Shown here: in pieces, positions 1 through 13,489 of the stretch
Numbering within the stretch: position 1 is the stretch's first letter
Layout: the number at the start of each line of letters is the position of its first letter
Source of the DNA: Calliopum simillimum
Lineage: Eukaryota; Arthropoda; Insecta; Diptera; Lauxaniidae
Direction of reading: 5' to 3'
DNA length: 64,000 nucleotides
NCBI GenBank assembly: GCA_951812925.1
Contig: OX638372.1
Span: forward strand, 72,185,407 to 72,249,406
Made by a program: the position numbers and the translations under genes
Notes under the pieces: generated by a model
Databases searched by the model: none
Seen by the model: only the letters and a program-made list of their open reading frames with translations
Told to the model about the DNA's origin: nothing

Positions 1-2
1 CT

Positions 3-1124
3 AATGAGTTTAGGCCCATAAGCATATTGTCATCCATCTCTAAAGTCTGCGAGTCTTTGATGGCTAATCAAATACTCATGCATTTAGACAGTCACAATCT
101 TGTATCACCGTTGCAATCTGGTTTTCGTTCAGGGCATAGCTGTTCTACTGCAGTTGTTAAGATTATTGATGACAGAATTTCGTATGATAAAGAATTTATC
201 ACATTGCTCTGTCTTTTAGACTTTTCTAAGGCTTTTGACAGTGTAGACCATGGGTTGTTATGTCAAAAACTAAATAGCCGCTTTGGATTCTCTAATGCTG
301 CTGTCCTTCTTATCAAGAGCTACCTTGTTGGTAGAACCCAAAGAATAAAAATTGGTAATAAATACTCAAAGTACTTATCTATTAATTGTGGAGTGCCACA
401 GGGTTCAGTGTTAGGTCCTCTTTTATTTACCGTATTCGTCAATGATATTTTTTCTGTGTGTCATAGTGTTACTATGAACGCATACGCTGATGATCTCCAA
501 CTCTACCTATCAAGACCCTTTGGTCTGATTGAAGATTTGTGCTTTAGACTGAATGAGGATCTAGACAGAATAAGCAAATGGGCCATTCAAAATGGACTTA
601 GTCTAAATCCATTAAAATCATATGTGTTGCCCATTTCGAGAGAACGCTATCCTTTTGAAGACTTGCCATCAATCTTTCTAAATAAAACTGAGCTAAAATT
701 TGTAGACAAAGTTAAGAACCTAGGATTTCAAATAAATTCTTCCTTAAACTGTGTAGATCACATAAACTATGTTGTGAGTAAAATCTATTGCACCCTAAGA
801 AACCTTAGAATTTCGTCTGCTTTTGTACCCACTGAAACTAAAAAAAGGCTTGTTGTGCAACTTATAGTTCCTATAATAACTTACTCGGAAGTAGCTTATA
901 GTGGATTGGATTCACGATCACTTCATAAGCTTCAAGTTGCCTACAATAATGCTGCCCGTTATGTATACGGTGTTAGTAGGTTTGACCATATCTCTACTTT
1001 GAGTTTTGGGATACTTGACTGTAGTCTAAAGAATTACTTAAATATAAGAAATCTATATATAAATAGGCAAACGAAATCGATTCAGTCCCTGTTTCTATAC
1101 CTAAATCTCAACCGATTTGCTTGA
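3..1124 (+). CDS. LINE reverse transcriptase, partial
   Basis: The frame is open from the first bases of the window, so no start codon is needed; it begins with the RPIS(I/V)L...SK motif typical of the N-side of LINE RT. The catalytic blocks are present: LDFSKAFDSVD (first Asp), GVPQGSVLGPLLF and YADDLQLYL (the paired Asp). A thumb/C-terminal region follows with the block YNNAARYVYG. The frame ends at 1124, just where a tandem repeat begins, so the stop comes from the insertion or from decay. The enzyme would copy LINE RNA at a nicked target; here it is a truncated remnant. No ribosome or promoter signal is visible. Confidence 0.88.
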   Translation, partial: NEFRPISILSSISKVCESLMANQILMHLDSHNLVSPLQSGFRSGHSCSTAVVKIIDDRISYDKEFITLLCLLDFSKAFDSVDHGLLCQKLNSRFGFSNAAVLLIKSYLVGRTQRIKIGNKYSKYLSINCGVPQGSVLGPLLFTVFVNDIFSVCHSVTMNAYADDLQLYLSRPFGLIEDLCFRLNEDLDRISKWAIQNGLSLNPLKSYVLPISRERYPFEDLPSIFLNKTELKFVDKVKNLGFQINSSLNCVDHINYVVSKIYCTLRNLRISSAFVPTETKKRLVVQLIVPIITYSEVAYSGLDSRSLHKLQVAYNNAARYVYGVSRFDHISTLSFGILDCSLKNYLNIRNLYINRQTKSIQSLFLYLNLNRFA

Positions 1125-1728
1125 TTCTTTTTTTGTTGAAAAGGCGATGAGGAGGAGCAGTGCATAGGACTATACTTTTTTTAAGTGGGCGGTGCCACGC
1201 CCCTAAATGGAAAAAACGCTCTCACGGCTCAACCGCTCCATCGATTTTAACGAAATTTGGTATGGAGATAGGGATAGCATTAAAGAACGATAATATGACC
1301 ATTATGTTTTTCAGTGGGCGATGTCACTCCCCTAAATGGAAAAAACGCTCTCACGGCTAAAGAGATTGGATTGGCACTAAGGAACGATAACATGACCATT
1401 AAAAAAACGCTCTCACGGCGAAACTACTGCATACAATTTTAATGAAATTTGGTATAGATATAGGGTTAGCACTATATAGCACGATAGCATGATTGATTTT
1501 TATGAATTTTGGCACAGAAAGATATCAAAAACTGTTTGCTCTTTAGTAGGAGTTACTCGCCTCTAAATAAAAAGCACGATATTGCAACACCGATGAAATC
1601 CTAAGGAAGAATATTAAAAGCTTTTTGTGTTCTATCGACCAATTCAGGGTATAAAAACTTTTTCTTTATTTTATCGTAAATTCGAAATGGTCGAATTTCG
1701 GCCACAAGGCGAACTCTAGTATAAGAAA
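1125..1728. repeat. Tandem repeat insertion inside the LINE
   Basis: Three to four degenerate copies of a roughly 110-140 bp unit, each with AAATGGAAAAAACGCTCTCA and an ACGAAATTTGGTAT-type segment. The first two begin with a palindromic G/C core (GTGGGCGGTGCCACGCCCC). It separates two parts of the LINE protein that are normally adjacent, so it is an insertion. The style resembles the internal arrays of Helentron-like elements elsewhere in the window, but the unit differs. Confidence 0.6.
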
Positions 1729-1965
1729 TTGCGTATTCTTGCACAAAATTATTTATACAAAAAAGCCGGCTTTTTGTATGATAAATTGCTTTTCTGTCAA
1801 TCATCCCGAAATTTGAATTTAATTATACCAACATTTAAGTATCTGAACTCATCCAAACTATTTTTTGTTAACGCTATTCGTATATGGAATTTTCTACCTA
1901 GAGACATAAAACGTGTTTCAATCAGGAAAAACTTTAAGCATTCGTTGTTTCGATACTTTTCTTAA
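1729..1965 (+). pseudogene. LINE C-terminal domain
   Basis: Contains the characteristic C-terminal LINE pattern: NYLYKKAGFLYDKLLFCQSS, then a segment ending in FFVNAIRIWNFLPRDIK. In intact elements this block follows closely on the YNNAARYVYG region of the RT, which here ends about 600 bp upstream. The stop at 1965 followed by a poly(A)-like tail matches a LINE 3' end. Confidence 0.7.
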
Positions 1966-2192
1966 AATCTCATTTGGGCTAGTAATTATTTTTTATTTAT
2001 TGTTTGTTTTATTATAGTCTTTGTAATCATATTTAGTGTTTTTATTATATTTATTTATTATATCAAATATTTTTTCATCATATGTCCGATTTAACATTAT
2101 TGTATACTTGATTGTTGTACTTAAAAGAAAAATTTCTTATGTACTAATTATATTGTCAAATAAATAAAAAAAAAAAAATAAAAGTTAGTGGG

Positions 2193-2621
2193 ATTGAAAA
2201 TGAGCGTATGCAGCTTTAGGAATATTTTTCACAACAATGCAACCAAAATTCTCTGAAATGCTACGAATAGTAAGCGCAAGCTCTGAGCAAAAACTGGTTG
2301 GATTCGGACAAGGGGGCGTGGCAACTCCCATATAAGCTAAAGCTTCAAAACGCTATACTGAAAGCGTTTTTTGAGATAATTGAAATAAATTTTACTCAGG
2401 TACTAAGAACTATAAACGCAAGCTCCCAACAAAAATTGGGTGAAATCAGTCAAGAGGGCGTGGCACCTCCCTTATAAGTAAAAGCTTCAAAACGCTATAC
2501 TGAAAGCGATTTTGAGATAATCCAGCCAAATTTCATTTAGACACTAAGAACTGTAATTTTCAAAATACTGCAGTGTAGGGTATTTAATATTTGGCCAGGC
2601 CAAAGATTACACCCTTACTAG
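2193..2621 (+). mobile_element. Helentron/Helitron-like repeat, copy 1 (5'-truncated)
   Basis: Shares its sequence with the fuller copies at 43521-44342 (opposite strand) and 55379-56237. Contains two or three copies of a roughly 150-bp unit with the GGGCGTGGCACCTCCC core. It ends with the palindrome TTTGGCCAGGCCAAA followed about 12 nt later by CTAG, the hairpin plus CTRR 3' end typical of Helitrons. The 5' end is missing and begins directly after the LINE tail. The family assignment is an inference from structure. Confidence 0.65.
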
Positions 2622-2710
2622 TTATTCTTCTTATTATGCAAAATGAGAACATTTGTTTTTGTGAGTTTTACTAAAATTACATTAACTTATATTTTTTCTT
2701 TGTTAATAAG
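2622..2710 (+). other. Intron end upstream of paraplegin exon
   Basis: Unique AT-rich sequence between the repeat and the acceptor AG at 2709-2710, with a T-rich tract before the acceptor. Confidence 0.6.
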
Positions 2711-2844
2711 GTGTGGCTGTAACTTATGACCGACAGAGTGATGTTACTGGAAGAATTCTTGCATTACTTTTATTATTTGCTTTATTCGCATCAATAGCTA
2801 CACGAATGAAAGGTTTCAAAAGCCCAATTGGAATGGATACATTT
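2711..2844 (+). CDS. SPG7: Paraplegin (m-AAA protease) exon: second membrane segment
   Basis: First paraplegin exon in the window; earlier exons are upstream. Acceptor AG at 2709-2710, donor GT at 2845. Two bases complete a codon from the previous exon, then 44 codons follow, ending in phase 0. The product reads DRQSDVTGRILALLLLFALF, a charged stretch followed by a strongly hydrophobic segment of about 16 residues. This fits the second transmembrane helix that anchors m-AAA proteases in the inner mitochondrial membrane just ahead of the ATPase. The following intron (2845-2901) is only 57 bp. The exon rests on its phase fit and the domain it supplies, since it is short and lowly conserved. Confidence 0.82.
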
Positions 2845-2901
2845 GTGCGTTAGATTTTTGAGTTCACTTTGTTTTTATATTAACGTTATAATTTCTTTTA
2901 G

Positions 2902-3708
<807 letters not shown>

Positions 3709-3746
3709 TTTCTTCCCCTCGTTAAAACTCTGCGTGTTTAAACCAT

Positions 3747-5131
3747 CTAAGTAGTCGACTTCCGTACATCCAATTTCGCCAACTTTGCAACGGGTCGTGT
3801 GAATGTGCTAGATGCTGTTCGTACAGTTGCGCTTCTCACATTTCTATCTTTGGCTTCATACACCGTTTCAACAATACCCAGTGGCCAATTGTTTCGCGGT
3901 AAATTCGGATCTACTATAACAACTATGTCGTCAATTCCAATAGGAGAAGATTGAACCCAACGCTTCCAAAACAAATTCGCAAAGTACTGTACCTTTCTCC
4001 ACTTTCTTAGTGATAAGTCGTCTGTAGTAAATTCACCTAAAGGTTTATTTCCGTTTGATGACCCAAGAATGAAGTGGTTCGGTGTTAGAGCTTCATCCGT
4101 AACGGATTCTAAATCGACATATGTAAGAGGGCGAGAATTAATGATGCGTTCGCATTCGAGAAGTGCATTATACAAAGTGTCTTCTTTGAAAATAAAATTC
4201 GGAGTGATCTGGTAGAGAGTTTTTTTAACAGTTTGAATCAATCTCTCCCAACTACCTCCCATATGTGGCGAGGCTGGAGGATTGAAGTACCATTTTGTTG
4301 AAGATGTGCTAAATTTATTAGCAATGTTTGAAAAATTTATATCCTTAATAGACTTTCTCAACTCAATTTCAGCTCCTCGAAAGATTGTTCCGTTGTTGCA
4401 ATATATTGATATTGGAGTACCTCGTCTTGCTATAAAGTTTTGAATGGCCATGATGCAGCTATCTGTCGTCATGTCTCTTGCAATTTCAAGATGAACTGCG
4501 CGTACAGTGAGACATGTAAAAAGCACACCCCAACGTTTTTCTTCATGTCTAGCAACTTTGACACGAATAGGACCATAGTAGTCGAGTCCAACATGTGTGA
4601 ATGGACGTGTAAACGGTGACAGCCGGGCTTTCGGCATTTGTGCCATTTCAGGAACTTTTGGTGTAGATGTGTTGTTTTTACAACGTTGACAATTCCTTCG
4701 TACCTTTTTAAGTTCGACTCTTAGGCGAGGTATGTAAAATTTTTGACGAATTTCGTTGAGACAAGTGTCATGATGAATATGATGAAATGCTTTATGGAAA
4801 TGTCGAATTAAAAGACTTGTGCAGTAATGGTCCCTTAGTAAAATAATTGGTCTTTTTACGCATTCAACTACTTTAGTTGCCAAATCAATCCTTCCATACA
4901 TTCGAAGTACATCGTTTTCGTCAAGATAAGGAGAACATTGTAAATTATGCTGGTCTTCGCTATGTCTTCATTTTTATTTTTCAATACCGCTATTTCGTCT
5001 TTATAGAAATCGTACTGGATTTGCCGGTAGAGATAATTTTCGGATATTGCCAACAGCTCTGATTTTTCTGGAACACAACTATGCTTCAGCTTGTAACAGA
5101 ATGTAAACAATTTGCAAACTATGTTAAGCAA
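3747..5131 (-). pseudogene. BEL integrase
   Basis: Two frames (4868-5131, 3747-4901). The zinc-binding N-domain shows RHFHKAFHHIHHDTCLNEIR and CQRCK. The catalytic core has GLDYYGPI (first Asp) and GGSWERLIQTVK (Glu). The second Asp position reads IYCNNGTIF, where BEL integrases normally have SDNGT, so the middle catalytic residue appears to be Asn. The C-terminus (PRNNWPLGIV...) is the usual BEL end. Inactive as it stands. Confidence 0.85.
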
Positions 5132-5159
5132 TTTTCCCCAGGAAGTGAATCTATGGTAG

Positions 5160-6991
5160 TCAATGCTTGTGAACCAGCAACAAATGCGGTCTTAACTCTT
5201 CAGAAGGTTGTGAAAATTCGGGTCCTTTCTCAGGCCATGAAAGTTCTGGTTGCTTCAAAAACTCAGGACCAGTGAACCATCTGCTCTGCATATCGATATC
5301 AAATTTTGCTTTCAATTTTGTGGCGTCATCTGCAACGTTAGCTTTTGTTGGAACATATCTCCATTCTGAAATTTTGGTGCTTTCAAGAATTTCTCCAATG
5401 CGAAACATCACAAACTGTTTATAGTTTCTTGGATCTGCTGTCAGCCATGCTAGAACTAATTTCGAGTCGCTCCAAAACCAACGTCTTTCAAAAGTTATCT
5501 GATGCATGCTACATATAATATTTGCTAAGCGGGCACCAAGAACCGCTGCCAGAAGTTCCATGCGTGATATTGAAACTGGTTGCTTTGGGGCTACCTTTAC
5601 TTTTGCACTCACCAAGGAATACTGAAGTACGCCTCCAGAATTGACCAAAAAGTATCCGACAGCAGCATAGGCTAATTCGCTTGCATCAACGAATATATGG
5701 AGTTGAATAGAAGAATCAACCGTTATCTGGTACCATCTTGGAATCTTGGTATTTTCAATAGTTGGCAAAAGTTTCACCCAAATAAGCCATTTTCGAAATG
5801 CATCGTCAGTTATCTCATCGTTCCAGCCATCTGTAGTTCTCCACACTTCTTGTAAAATAATCTTTAAATAAACAACATAAGGTGACAAGAAACCAAGTGA
5901 ATCAAATACAGACATTAAGGTTCTCAATACTTCTTTTTTTGTAGGCTTTCTATCTCCAGGTAGGAGCTCATTATTAAGTCTGTTCAGTTTTAAGGAGTAC
6001 GTAAAGTTATCAGTTGCAGTTGACCACCACATTCCCAGTACTTTTTCAGTTGACATTTGGATATCTTGATTACCAAAAGAAATACAATTTTGTTCTTGTA
6101 ACTCACCGAGGTTTTCCATAACGACCTTAGAGTTTGATTTAAAATTCCTGATGAAGAAGCCTCCTTCACTGTGGATAAAAGCCACATCTTTTGCCAACTT
6201 TATAGCTTCGGATTCTGTGTCTGCACAATCCAAAAGGTCGTCGACATAGTGATGATTTATTATTGAGTCAACTGCTCTTGGATATTTTGCGTTAAACTCA
6301 TCGGCATTTCGATTCTTTACGTACTGCGCCGAACAGGGAGAGCATGCTGCACCAAAAGTCATAACCTGCATAACGTAGATGTACGGATTCCTGTTGTCTT
6401 CGTTATTTCGCCAAAGAAATCGTTGAGCACTTTGGTCTTCTTTTCGGACTAGCACCTGATGGAACATTTCCTTGATGTTTCCACAAATGGCAACTTTTCT
6501 CATACGGAACCCACATAACACTGACAGTAGTGGAGCTGTTAAATCTGGTCCTTTGAGTAGCATTGAATTCAAAGATGTTCCTCGTACCTTTGCAGCAGCA
6601 TCCCAAACTAAACACACCTTACCAGGTTTATTGGGGTTGGTAACTGTAAAGATTGGTAGATACCAAATGACACCACCTCCTCGTCACTCAATTTTCGCGC
6701 ATATCCTTTTGTGACTAAATCGTCAATATACTTCGTTAACACTGGAATGTGATCAGGACTTAACTTTTTCTCTAAGCAATGAAGTCGTCTCAAGGCCATG
6801 GGGTAACTATTTGGAAATTCTGTAAGTTTTGACTTCCAAATTAGTCCCGTTTCAAAACGTTTCCCAATGCGTTTAGTAGTGGAATGCATTACTTCTTTTG
6901 CTCGTGCTATGTCTGGTGCCTCTATGTCAATTCTTCTTCCAAAGTTTTCGAGTGAGAGGTATTCGGATACAATATTGTGTAACTTTTCCAT
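5160..6991 (-). pseudogene. BEL reverse transcriptase and RNase H
   Basis: Two frames (6608-6991 and 5160-6617) joined by one frameshift near 6650. The N-side has LYxEKKLSPDHIPVLTKYIDD-like sequence. The RT core has CLVWDAAAKVRGTSLN, the BEL-specific FHQVLVRKEDQSAQRFLWR and the catalytic YVDDLLD. RNase H follows with DASELAYAAVGY and the active-site segment SRMELLAAVLGARLA, then WSDSKLVLAWL. All catalytic Asp residues I can see are intact, but the frame is broken. Confidence 0.88.
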
Positions 6992-7048
6992 CTCATAGTC
7001 GCAATCACATTGCTCATAATTGTGGATGTTAAGGGCGCTATCACTTGT

Positions 7049-8278
7049 TTAACCGCCACCATGCACTACCCAACCAAGTCTTGTCTTGGATGCACTTGGA
7101 TCTGTGGACTTTCCTTCGGCAGTCTTTAAAGTATTGCAGACATAGCCGTTATTTAGACCAATTAGAATTTTAGGTTCTGCTTTAACATACGGCAAATATG
7201 GGATCTTCTTTAAATGGCTAAATGAGGACAACTGCTGTTTTGTGGCGCTTTGAACTGGCAACGCCAATTGATCAACTGTGCGCACATCAAGTAATTCAAA
7301 TTTCTTAGCATTTTCCTCACGTGCAGATACCCAAACGCAAACTTGCATTGACTCATTTTCGGTTCTTGACGTATTAGATGTCCACTTTAAGAAAAGAGCT
7401 TTTGGTTGCCCTTCTAGGCTAAGTTTATCGCAAACCTCTTTTACAATAAGCGTTACATTGGAGCCATCGTCTAAAAATGCATAGGTGTCTACAGATGTAC
7501 CTTTGTGATGCAAAGTGACAGGTAAAATTTTGAAATATGTATTCATCGTATAGTTAGGACAAGAATGGGCGCTGACTCTTGTGGGATCTCTTGCAAATTT
7601 ATGAAGAAGTTTGTTGTGTCTAGCTTCACAGCCTTCTACTGAACATTTATCTTTAGAGCAACGGAAGCTACCATGGTTTTTGAGGCATAAACGACATAGA
7701 TTAAACTTCTTTACCATGTCCCATCTTTTCGTTAACTTCATTGCAGTAAACTGGCTACAAGATTCAACATAGTGTTGCTCGTCACATATCGGGCATCTAT
7801 TTTGCACTGCATTCTTTTCCGACTCATGTGCATGTAAACTTCCACTGCTAAATTTTAAAGGAAACAAAGATGAGCTCACCTGTGAAACAGCTTCAGCGAC
7901 ATTGTATAACCATTGCGAAAACATTGAAATATTTGCATCGCGATCAATGATATACATAGCCCAATTGAGTTTCGTTTGTGCGGGTAGTTTGTCCACTAGT
8001 TCTTGCAGAAGTAACTGGTTATTCATGTGTGCGTCTAGACCTGAAGCCTCCATTGTAGAACACAGGTTCCTCACCAATATTGCATATGAAACGAGAGTTT
8101 CAAGCTTATCTGCCTTCGGTGCTGGTTCGGAGCGGATTTTATCAAGCATAGAGTTTATTATCACACTAGGCCGCCCAAACATCATTTTAAGCGTTTGTAT
8201 AATTTCGGGAACGTTCGTTGGCAGCAAAAGATGGCTACTCACAAGCTCATATGCCTTTCCCTTAAGGCATTTTTGCAA
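7049..8278 (-). pseudogene. BEL Gag C-terminal part and aspartic protease
   Basis: Overlaps the upstream Gag fragment in a different frame (about 40 bp). Carries the zinc-knuckle block CPICDEQHYVESC...CRLCLKNH...CSKDKC...CEARHNKLLH typical of BEL Gag-Pol, then the protease active site AFLDDGSNVTLI (D-D-G-S). It ends with TRLGWVVHGG, a conserved BEL segment leading to RT, where a TAA interrupts the frame. The same frame continues past that stop toward RT. Confidence 0.85.
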
Positions 8279-8889
8279 TCGCAGGAGATTTTCAGCTGAA
8301 GAATATCCACATATTTTAGTGCTTTCTTGAAAGGAACTATAAAACAGCGGCCACTCCTCAGGTTTGCCGTTGAAAGTGCTTGCCTTGCAGCTAACTGAGA
8401 GTTAGATATAACTAAATCTTCCTCTTTCGAAGCGATAGGAAATGAAAGTTTTGAAACCCATTCTCTGGTTCGGTCTGGTGCATGACTGCAGCTTCCTTTT
8501 TCTTCGATTTGCTTTTCACTGCCAGCAGATAAGATCTCAAATTTTTTCTGCAGATATTTTTGCTCCAAAGCCTTTTCTTCTTCAAGGAGCTTTAACTCAA
8601 GATCTATATTGCGGCGTTTCGAAGATCTTGTTGAGCATAATGAGAAAGTCTTTGTTCCTCTTTCAACGCGTTCATTTTTGTGATCCTCCATTTTGTCTAA
8701 AGGTGCTGTTTTGCTATTGCACTTGTAGCATTTCCATGGCTGATCATTGATTGTAGCATCGACTCCGGCGCATTCAAAGTGATACCAAATATCACATTTG
8801 TCGCATTGGACCATCTGCATTGAATCTTCAGCCTTGCACTGGCCACAGCTAAATGTCTTTCGAGCTGGAGGAGCTCTGAACATTTTCAC
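8239..8889 (-). pseudogene. BEL Gag N-terminal part with PHD finger
   Basis: 216 residues from the ATG at 8889. Near the N-terminus is a textbook C4HC3 PHD finger: CGQC, then CDKC, WYHFEC, and W-K-C-Y-K-C, with all eight ligands in place. A charged coiled-coil-like stretch follows (ELKLLEEEKALEQKYLQKKF). A short distance downstream the frame breaks and Gag continues in another frame at 8278. PHD fingers usually read histone H3 tails; in a Gag this could steer integration or nuclear retention, which is inference only. Confidence 0.8.
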
Positions 8890-8926
8890 GTTGACGGATT
8901 TATAATTTCAATTTAATTTTGAAGAA

Positions 8927-9109
8927 TGGTGGAATTAAACGATTTGGAATTTCGAATTTATTGAATCAACTTCAAAATTAAATGTTTCTTTTCTCGTTTT
9001 TAATTCCAAGTGAAAAATTATTCTATTTTTTTATAAGGGTAAATCAAAGTGAAATTGATAAAATTAAAATAAATTTGAAAAGTTGTTTTTTATGAAGGTG
9101 TCGGCAACA
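8927..9109 (-). repeat. BEL 5' LTR
   Basis: 183 bp; differs from the other LTR by a few substitutions (TGGTGG for TGTTGG at its edge) and a small indel near its start, so the insertion is not brand new. I could not match a primer-binding site to a specific tRNA at 8900-8926. Confidence 0.88.
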
Positions 9110-9114
9110 GGTGT

Positions 9115-9363
9115 GGAATCGACCATTGATTTTATGTTCGCCGGGGTTCTTTTAATATGTATGTCATTTTATCCATCTGTGCCATACTTTCCGATACATG
9201 ACACGCCTGTTTTTTGAGTGATTTGAATAAAATTTTCGAGTACCCCATTTTTTCTTTGCGGAATTCTGTTAACCATCGTATTTCGACATGTTTTCAATAA
9301 AAAATTTCAAAATCCTTAGAGCACTTCAGAAATGATCGGCTAACGAACGATTTTCATGTTGCT
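9115..9363. other. Intron sequence, no gene seen
   Basis: AT-rich flank between the BEL element and a mariner remnant; no recognisable feature. Confidence 0.5.
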
Positions 9364-9890
9364 TTAGCCGAAGAAAATAAGGATAATTCTTAAAAATAGT
9401 TCCAAATGAATTTTTTTTTTCCGGAATTGTAAAAATGACGTGTGAAAAGTATTATTCCAGTGATTTTCCAACATTTTGATCCCGTCCGAAAAGTAATTTT
9501 CCGGAAGGTCTGCAAAATACTCCTCCGCGGCGTCGATGATATCCTCGCGCGATCTGAATTTTTTATTGATGAGCCATCTTTTGAGGTTTGGGAACAGATA
9601 ATAATCCGAGGGAGCCAAATCGGGCAATTAAGGTAGATGGGGAAGCAATTCGAGCCCTAAATCGTTGATTTTAGTTAGCCATGGTTGTGATGTGTGTCGG
9701 TGATTTCGGCCTTCAATCGCTCCAATAATGCACAGTTATACTCGCTGTTGATGGTTTTTCCTTTTTCGAGGCAGTCCACGAAGAGTATGCCATGACAATG
9801 CCAGAAAACCGACGCCACACAGTGCGTTGAGCCCATACAAACAATGGTCAAAAATAGAAGGAGTGGTTGGATATCGATGAAATTTGGCAC
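9364..9890 (-). pseudogene. Mariner transposase remnant (irritans-like)
   Basis: Two frames on the minus strand. 9675-9890 reads SVFWHCHGILFVDCLEKGKT, the mariner VFWDxxGIxxxDxLxxG block. 9364-9627 has PDLAPSDYYLFPNLKRWL, the catalytic DLAPSDY block, and the helical C-terminus up to NHWNN. N-terminal DNA-binding domain and terminal repeats were not found, so this is a 3' fragment. Confidence 0.85.
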
Positions 9891-10130
9891 TTTAAGTAAT
9901 TTGGGGTCGGTGAGCTCAAAAACGATCAGATTTGTTGTAAACTTTATAGTTTTGCTAAAAACCAGGAATTTAGGACGATTTTCTTAAGCCCCATACAAAA
10001 CGATTTTTTATTTATTTTTAAAATATACGTTTTTGAAATATACGTTGTAAAAATAATGTTTTTTTTACTTTTGAGACCATTTGTGTTAATAAAAACAAAG
10101 AAAAATTTTCAACATAAATTTTATATTTGA
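9891..10130. other. Intron sequence, no gene seen
   Basis: AT-rich; nothing recognised. Confidence 0.5.
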
Positions 10131-10131
10131 G

Positions 10132-10382
10132 CCATTCAAAATGACAATGGTGCAACTCCGAAACGAGGGAAAAGTAATATCATATGAATTATGTGCCATT
10201 ATGATCGGTTATTTGGTCGATATAATTTTTTAAACATAATCTCAACAATTCCAAATCATGAAGTAAATTTTTCGTGAAAACAGAAATCAATTTTATTCAT
10301 CCCTAACAAAATGTCAGCCAATTAATATTATGACAATACTTTTGCCTCGTTTTGGAGTTGCACCATTGTCATTTTGAACGGC
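10132..10382. mobile_element. MITE with 38-bp terminal inverted repeats
   Basis: Starts GCCATTCAAAATGACAATGG and ends with its inverse (CCATTGTCATTTTGAACGGC); arms continue through TGCAACTCC and the AAACGAGG-type end with two or three mismatches. About 250 bp, non-coding. No superfamily could be assigned and no clear target duplication was seen. Confidence 0.75.
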
Positions 10383-10763
10383 TTATGCAAATTTTGCATT
10401 TTAAGCATTTAAAAAAAAAAAAAAAAAATATTTGTAGGACGAAGTAGGAAAAGTTATCTGCAGTTCCTGGCTATGTAGAATACGTACTAAAACATTAAAA
10501 AAAAAACTGCACTAAGTTTTATAGTATTTGTTTTGTTTTTTTTTCATCGAAATTTTTCAATTTCTGAAGTTTTTCATTTGATAATATCATATATTAAAAT
10601 CACTACAATATATATCAAATTATATACATATATTCAGAATTTTTAAGTGTGTTACTTAATGACATTTATATATTGAAAATTGATTTTTTAATTGAACTTT
10701 TAGTCATATATTTGCAAAGATCGATTTACATATAAATCTATCAACGCATTTTCTAACACATAA

Positions 10764-11960
10764 CAGGTCATTCAATAAGTCCCTAGGATAAGTAAGAAAA
10801 AACAAAATTTTGACAAAACTCGATTTTATTATTCAACATAGTTGCCTTCGAGGGCGATACAACGAGTATAGCGATTTTCCAACTTTTCGATACCACTTTT
10901 CTAGTACAATTTCTCTTTCTCGTCAAAATAGCCATCAGTTACAGAGATTACTTCATCATTGGACTTAAATTTCTTTCCAGCAAGCATTCTCTTGAGATCT
11001 GAAAACAGGAAAAAGTCGCTGGGGGCTAAATCTGAAGAATACGGTGGGTGGATAAGCAATTTGAAGCCCAATTCATTCAATTTTGCCATCGCATCGTTTT
11101 CATCGATTTGTGACACGGTGCATTGTCTTGGTGAAACAACACTTTTTTCTTTTGCAAATGTGGCCGATTCTTGCGATTTCAGCCTTTAATCGATCCAAAA
11201 GTGCACAGTAATGGTCGCTGTTGATGGTGGTTCCTTTTTGGAGATAGTCGATGAATATTATTCCCTTTGCATCCCAAAATACAGACGCCATTACCTTACT
11301 GGCCGACTGTTGCGTTTTTGCTCGCTTTGAATTCGGTTCGTCGACTGCTGTCTATTCAGCTGACTTGGATTTTGGTGTGTAATAGTGCAGCCATGTTTCA
11401 TTGTCACATATCGATGATAAAATTCGATTTTTTGCGGCTTAACAGCGCCAAACACTCCTCTGAAGCATTAATTCGATGTTGTTTTTGGTCTACTGTGAGC
11501 TTACGCGGCACCCACTTTGCACTGAGCTTTTGCATACCCAAATGTTCATGTAAAATGGTAAAAACACTACCATCTGATATCTTTACAATGTCAGCTAGCT
11601 CGTGCACCTTCAATTTGCGATCGTTCATAACCAATATGTGGATTTTTTTTACGTTTTCTGGAATAATAGCCTTATTTGAGCGTCAACTGCGCTCTGCATC
11701 ATTTGTGCTGGTACAGAAACGTTCAAACTCAGCAATCCACTTTTCTACCATTTGTCTCAATGGAGCAGGGTTCAGATAATGTTTATCAAACAATTGTTTG
11801 GTTTCCACTGCATTTTTTTTCATCAAAAAGCAATGCTTTATCAAAGCTCGAAATTCACTTTTTTCCATTTTTTTTTTTTTTCACTAACAAAAGTTGCTTC
11901 ACACAAAATGCTATAACTCACGAATTAATAGTCAGATTGCTGTCAAATTTATACACGTAT
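10764..11960 (-). mobile_element. Mariner (irritans-like), nearly full-length, dead
   Basis: Minus-strand transposase in four broken frames. 11683-11868 is the N-terminal HTH (starts MEKSEFRALIKHCFLMKKNA). 11404-11634 has HELADIVKISDGSVFTILHE and LGMQKLSAKWVPRKLT. 11100-11291 has ASVFWDAKGIIFIDYLQKGT. 10901-11116 has PYSSDLAPSDFFLFSDLKRM. These follow the mariner order. One end begins GGTCATTCAATAAGTCC near 10766; I could not locate its inverted partner, so the right boundary is approximate. Confidence 0.85.
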
Positions 11961-13130
<1,170 letters not shown>

Positions 13131-13489
13131 TGATTCAAATAAGATAATTTTTCTGCCTGTTTCATTCTGGACAATCGATCAATTGGTCATATAAAAATTA
13201 TACATGTTACTTCGCAATTGTCTTTTAAAAGAATAATTTTACCTAAGTATTTGCGGTTCAATTACCAAATTATATATCATTCCACACTTAAATCATTTCA
13301 TGAAAGAATGTACATACTAGGTGTACAAATATGAAACCGGTAATGACATCTAGTGGTCGATAGCCGTATATGTATGAGCTTCCGAACTGTACCAAATGTC
13401 TTAATTGTTCATTCTGTCATCGGTCAACAATATTCAGTTCACAATTTGTCAAGTTTCATACAACAACGCATTTTTTCTGCTCGTAAAGA

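Larger units (their letters stand above)
1..2182 (+). mobile_element. Non-LTR retrotransposon (LINE), 3' part, interrupted
   Basis: The window opens inside a LINE in sense orientation. The reverse-transcriptase frame (3-1124) and the conserved C-terminal block (1729-1965) are separated by about 600 bp of unrelated tandem repeat. After the stop at 1965 comes an AT-rich 3' UTR that ends in an A-rich tail near 2160-2182, which fixes the 3' end. The 5' end (ORF1, endonuclease) lies outside the window. The clade is jockey/CR1-like by motif, not certain. It sits in the paraplegin intron upstream of exon 2711-2844. Confidence 0.85.

Noticed and set aside
6472..6714. + strand ORFs across the BEL and copia elements
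   Set aside because: Antisense shadows of clear minus-strand polyprotein frames.
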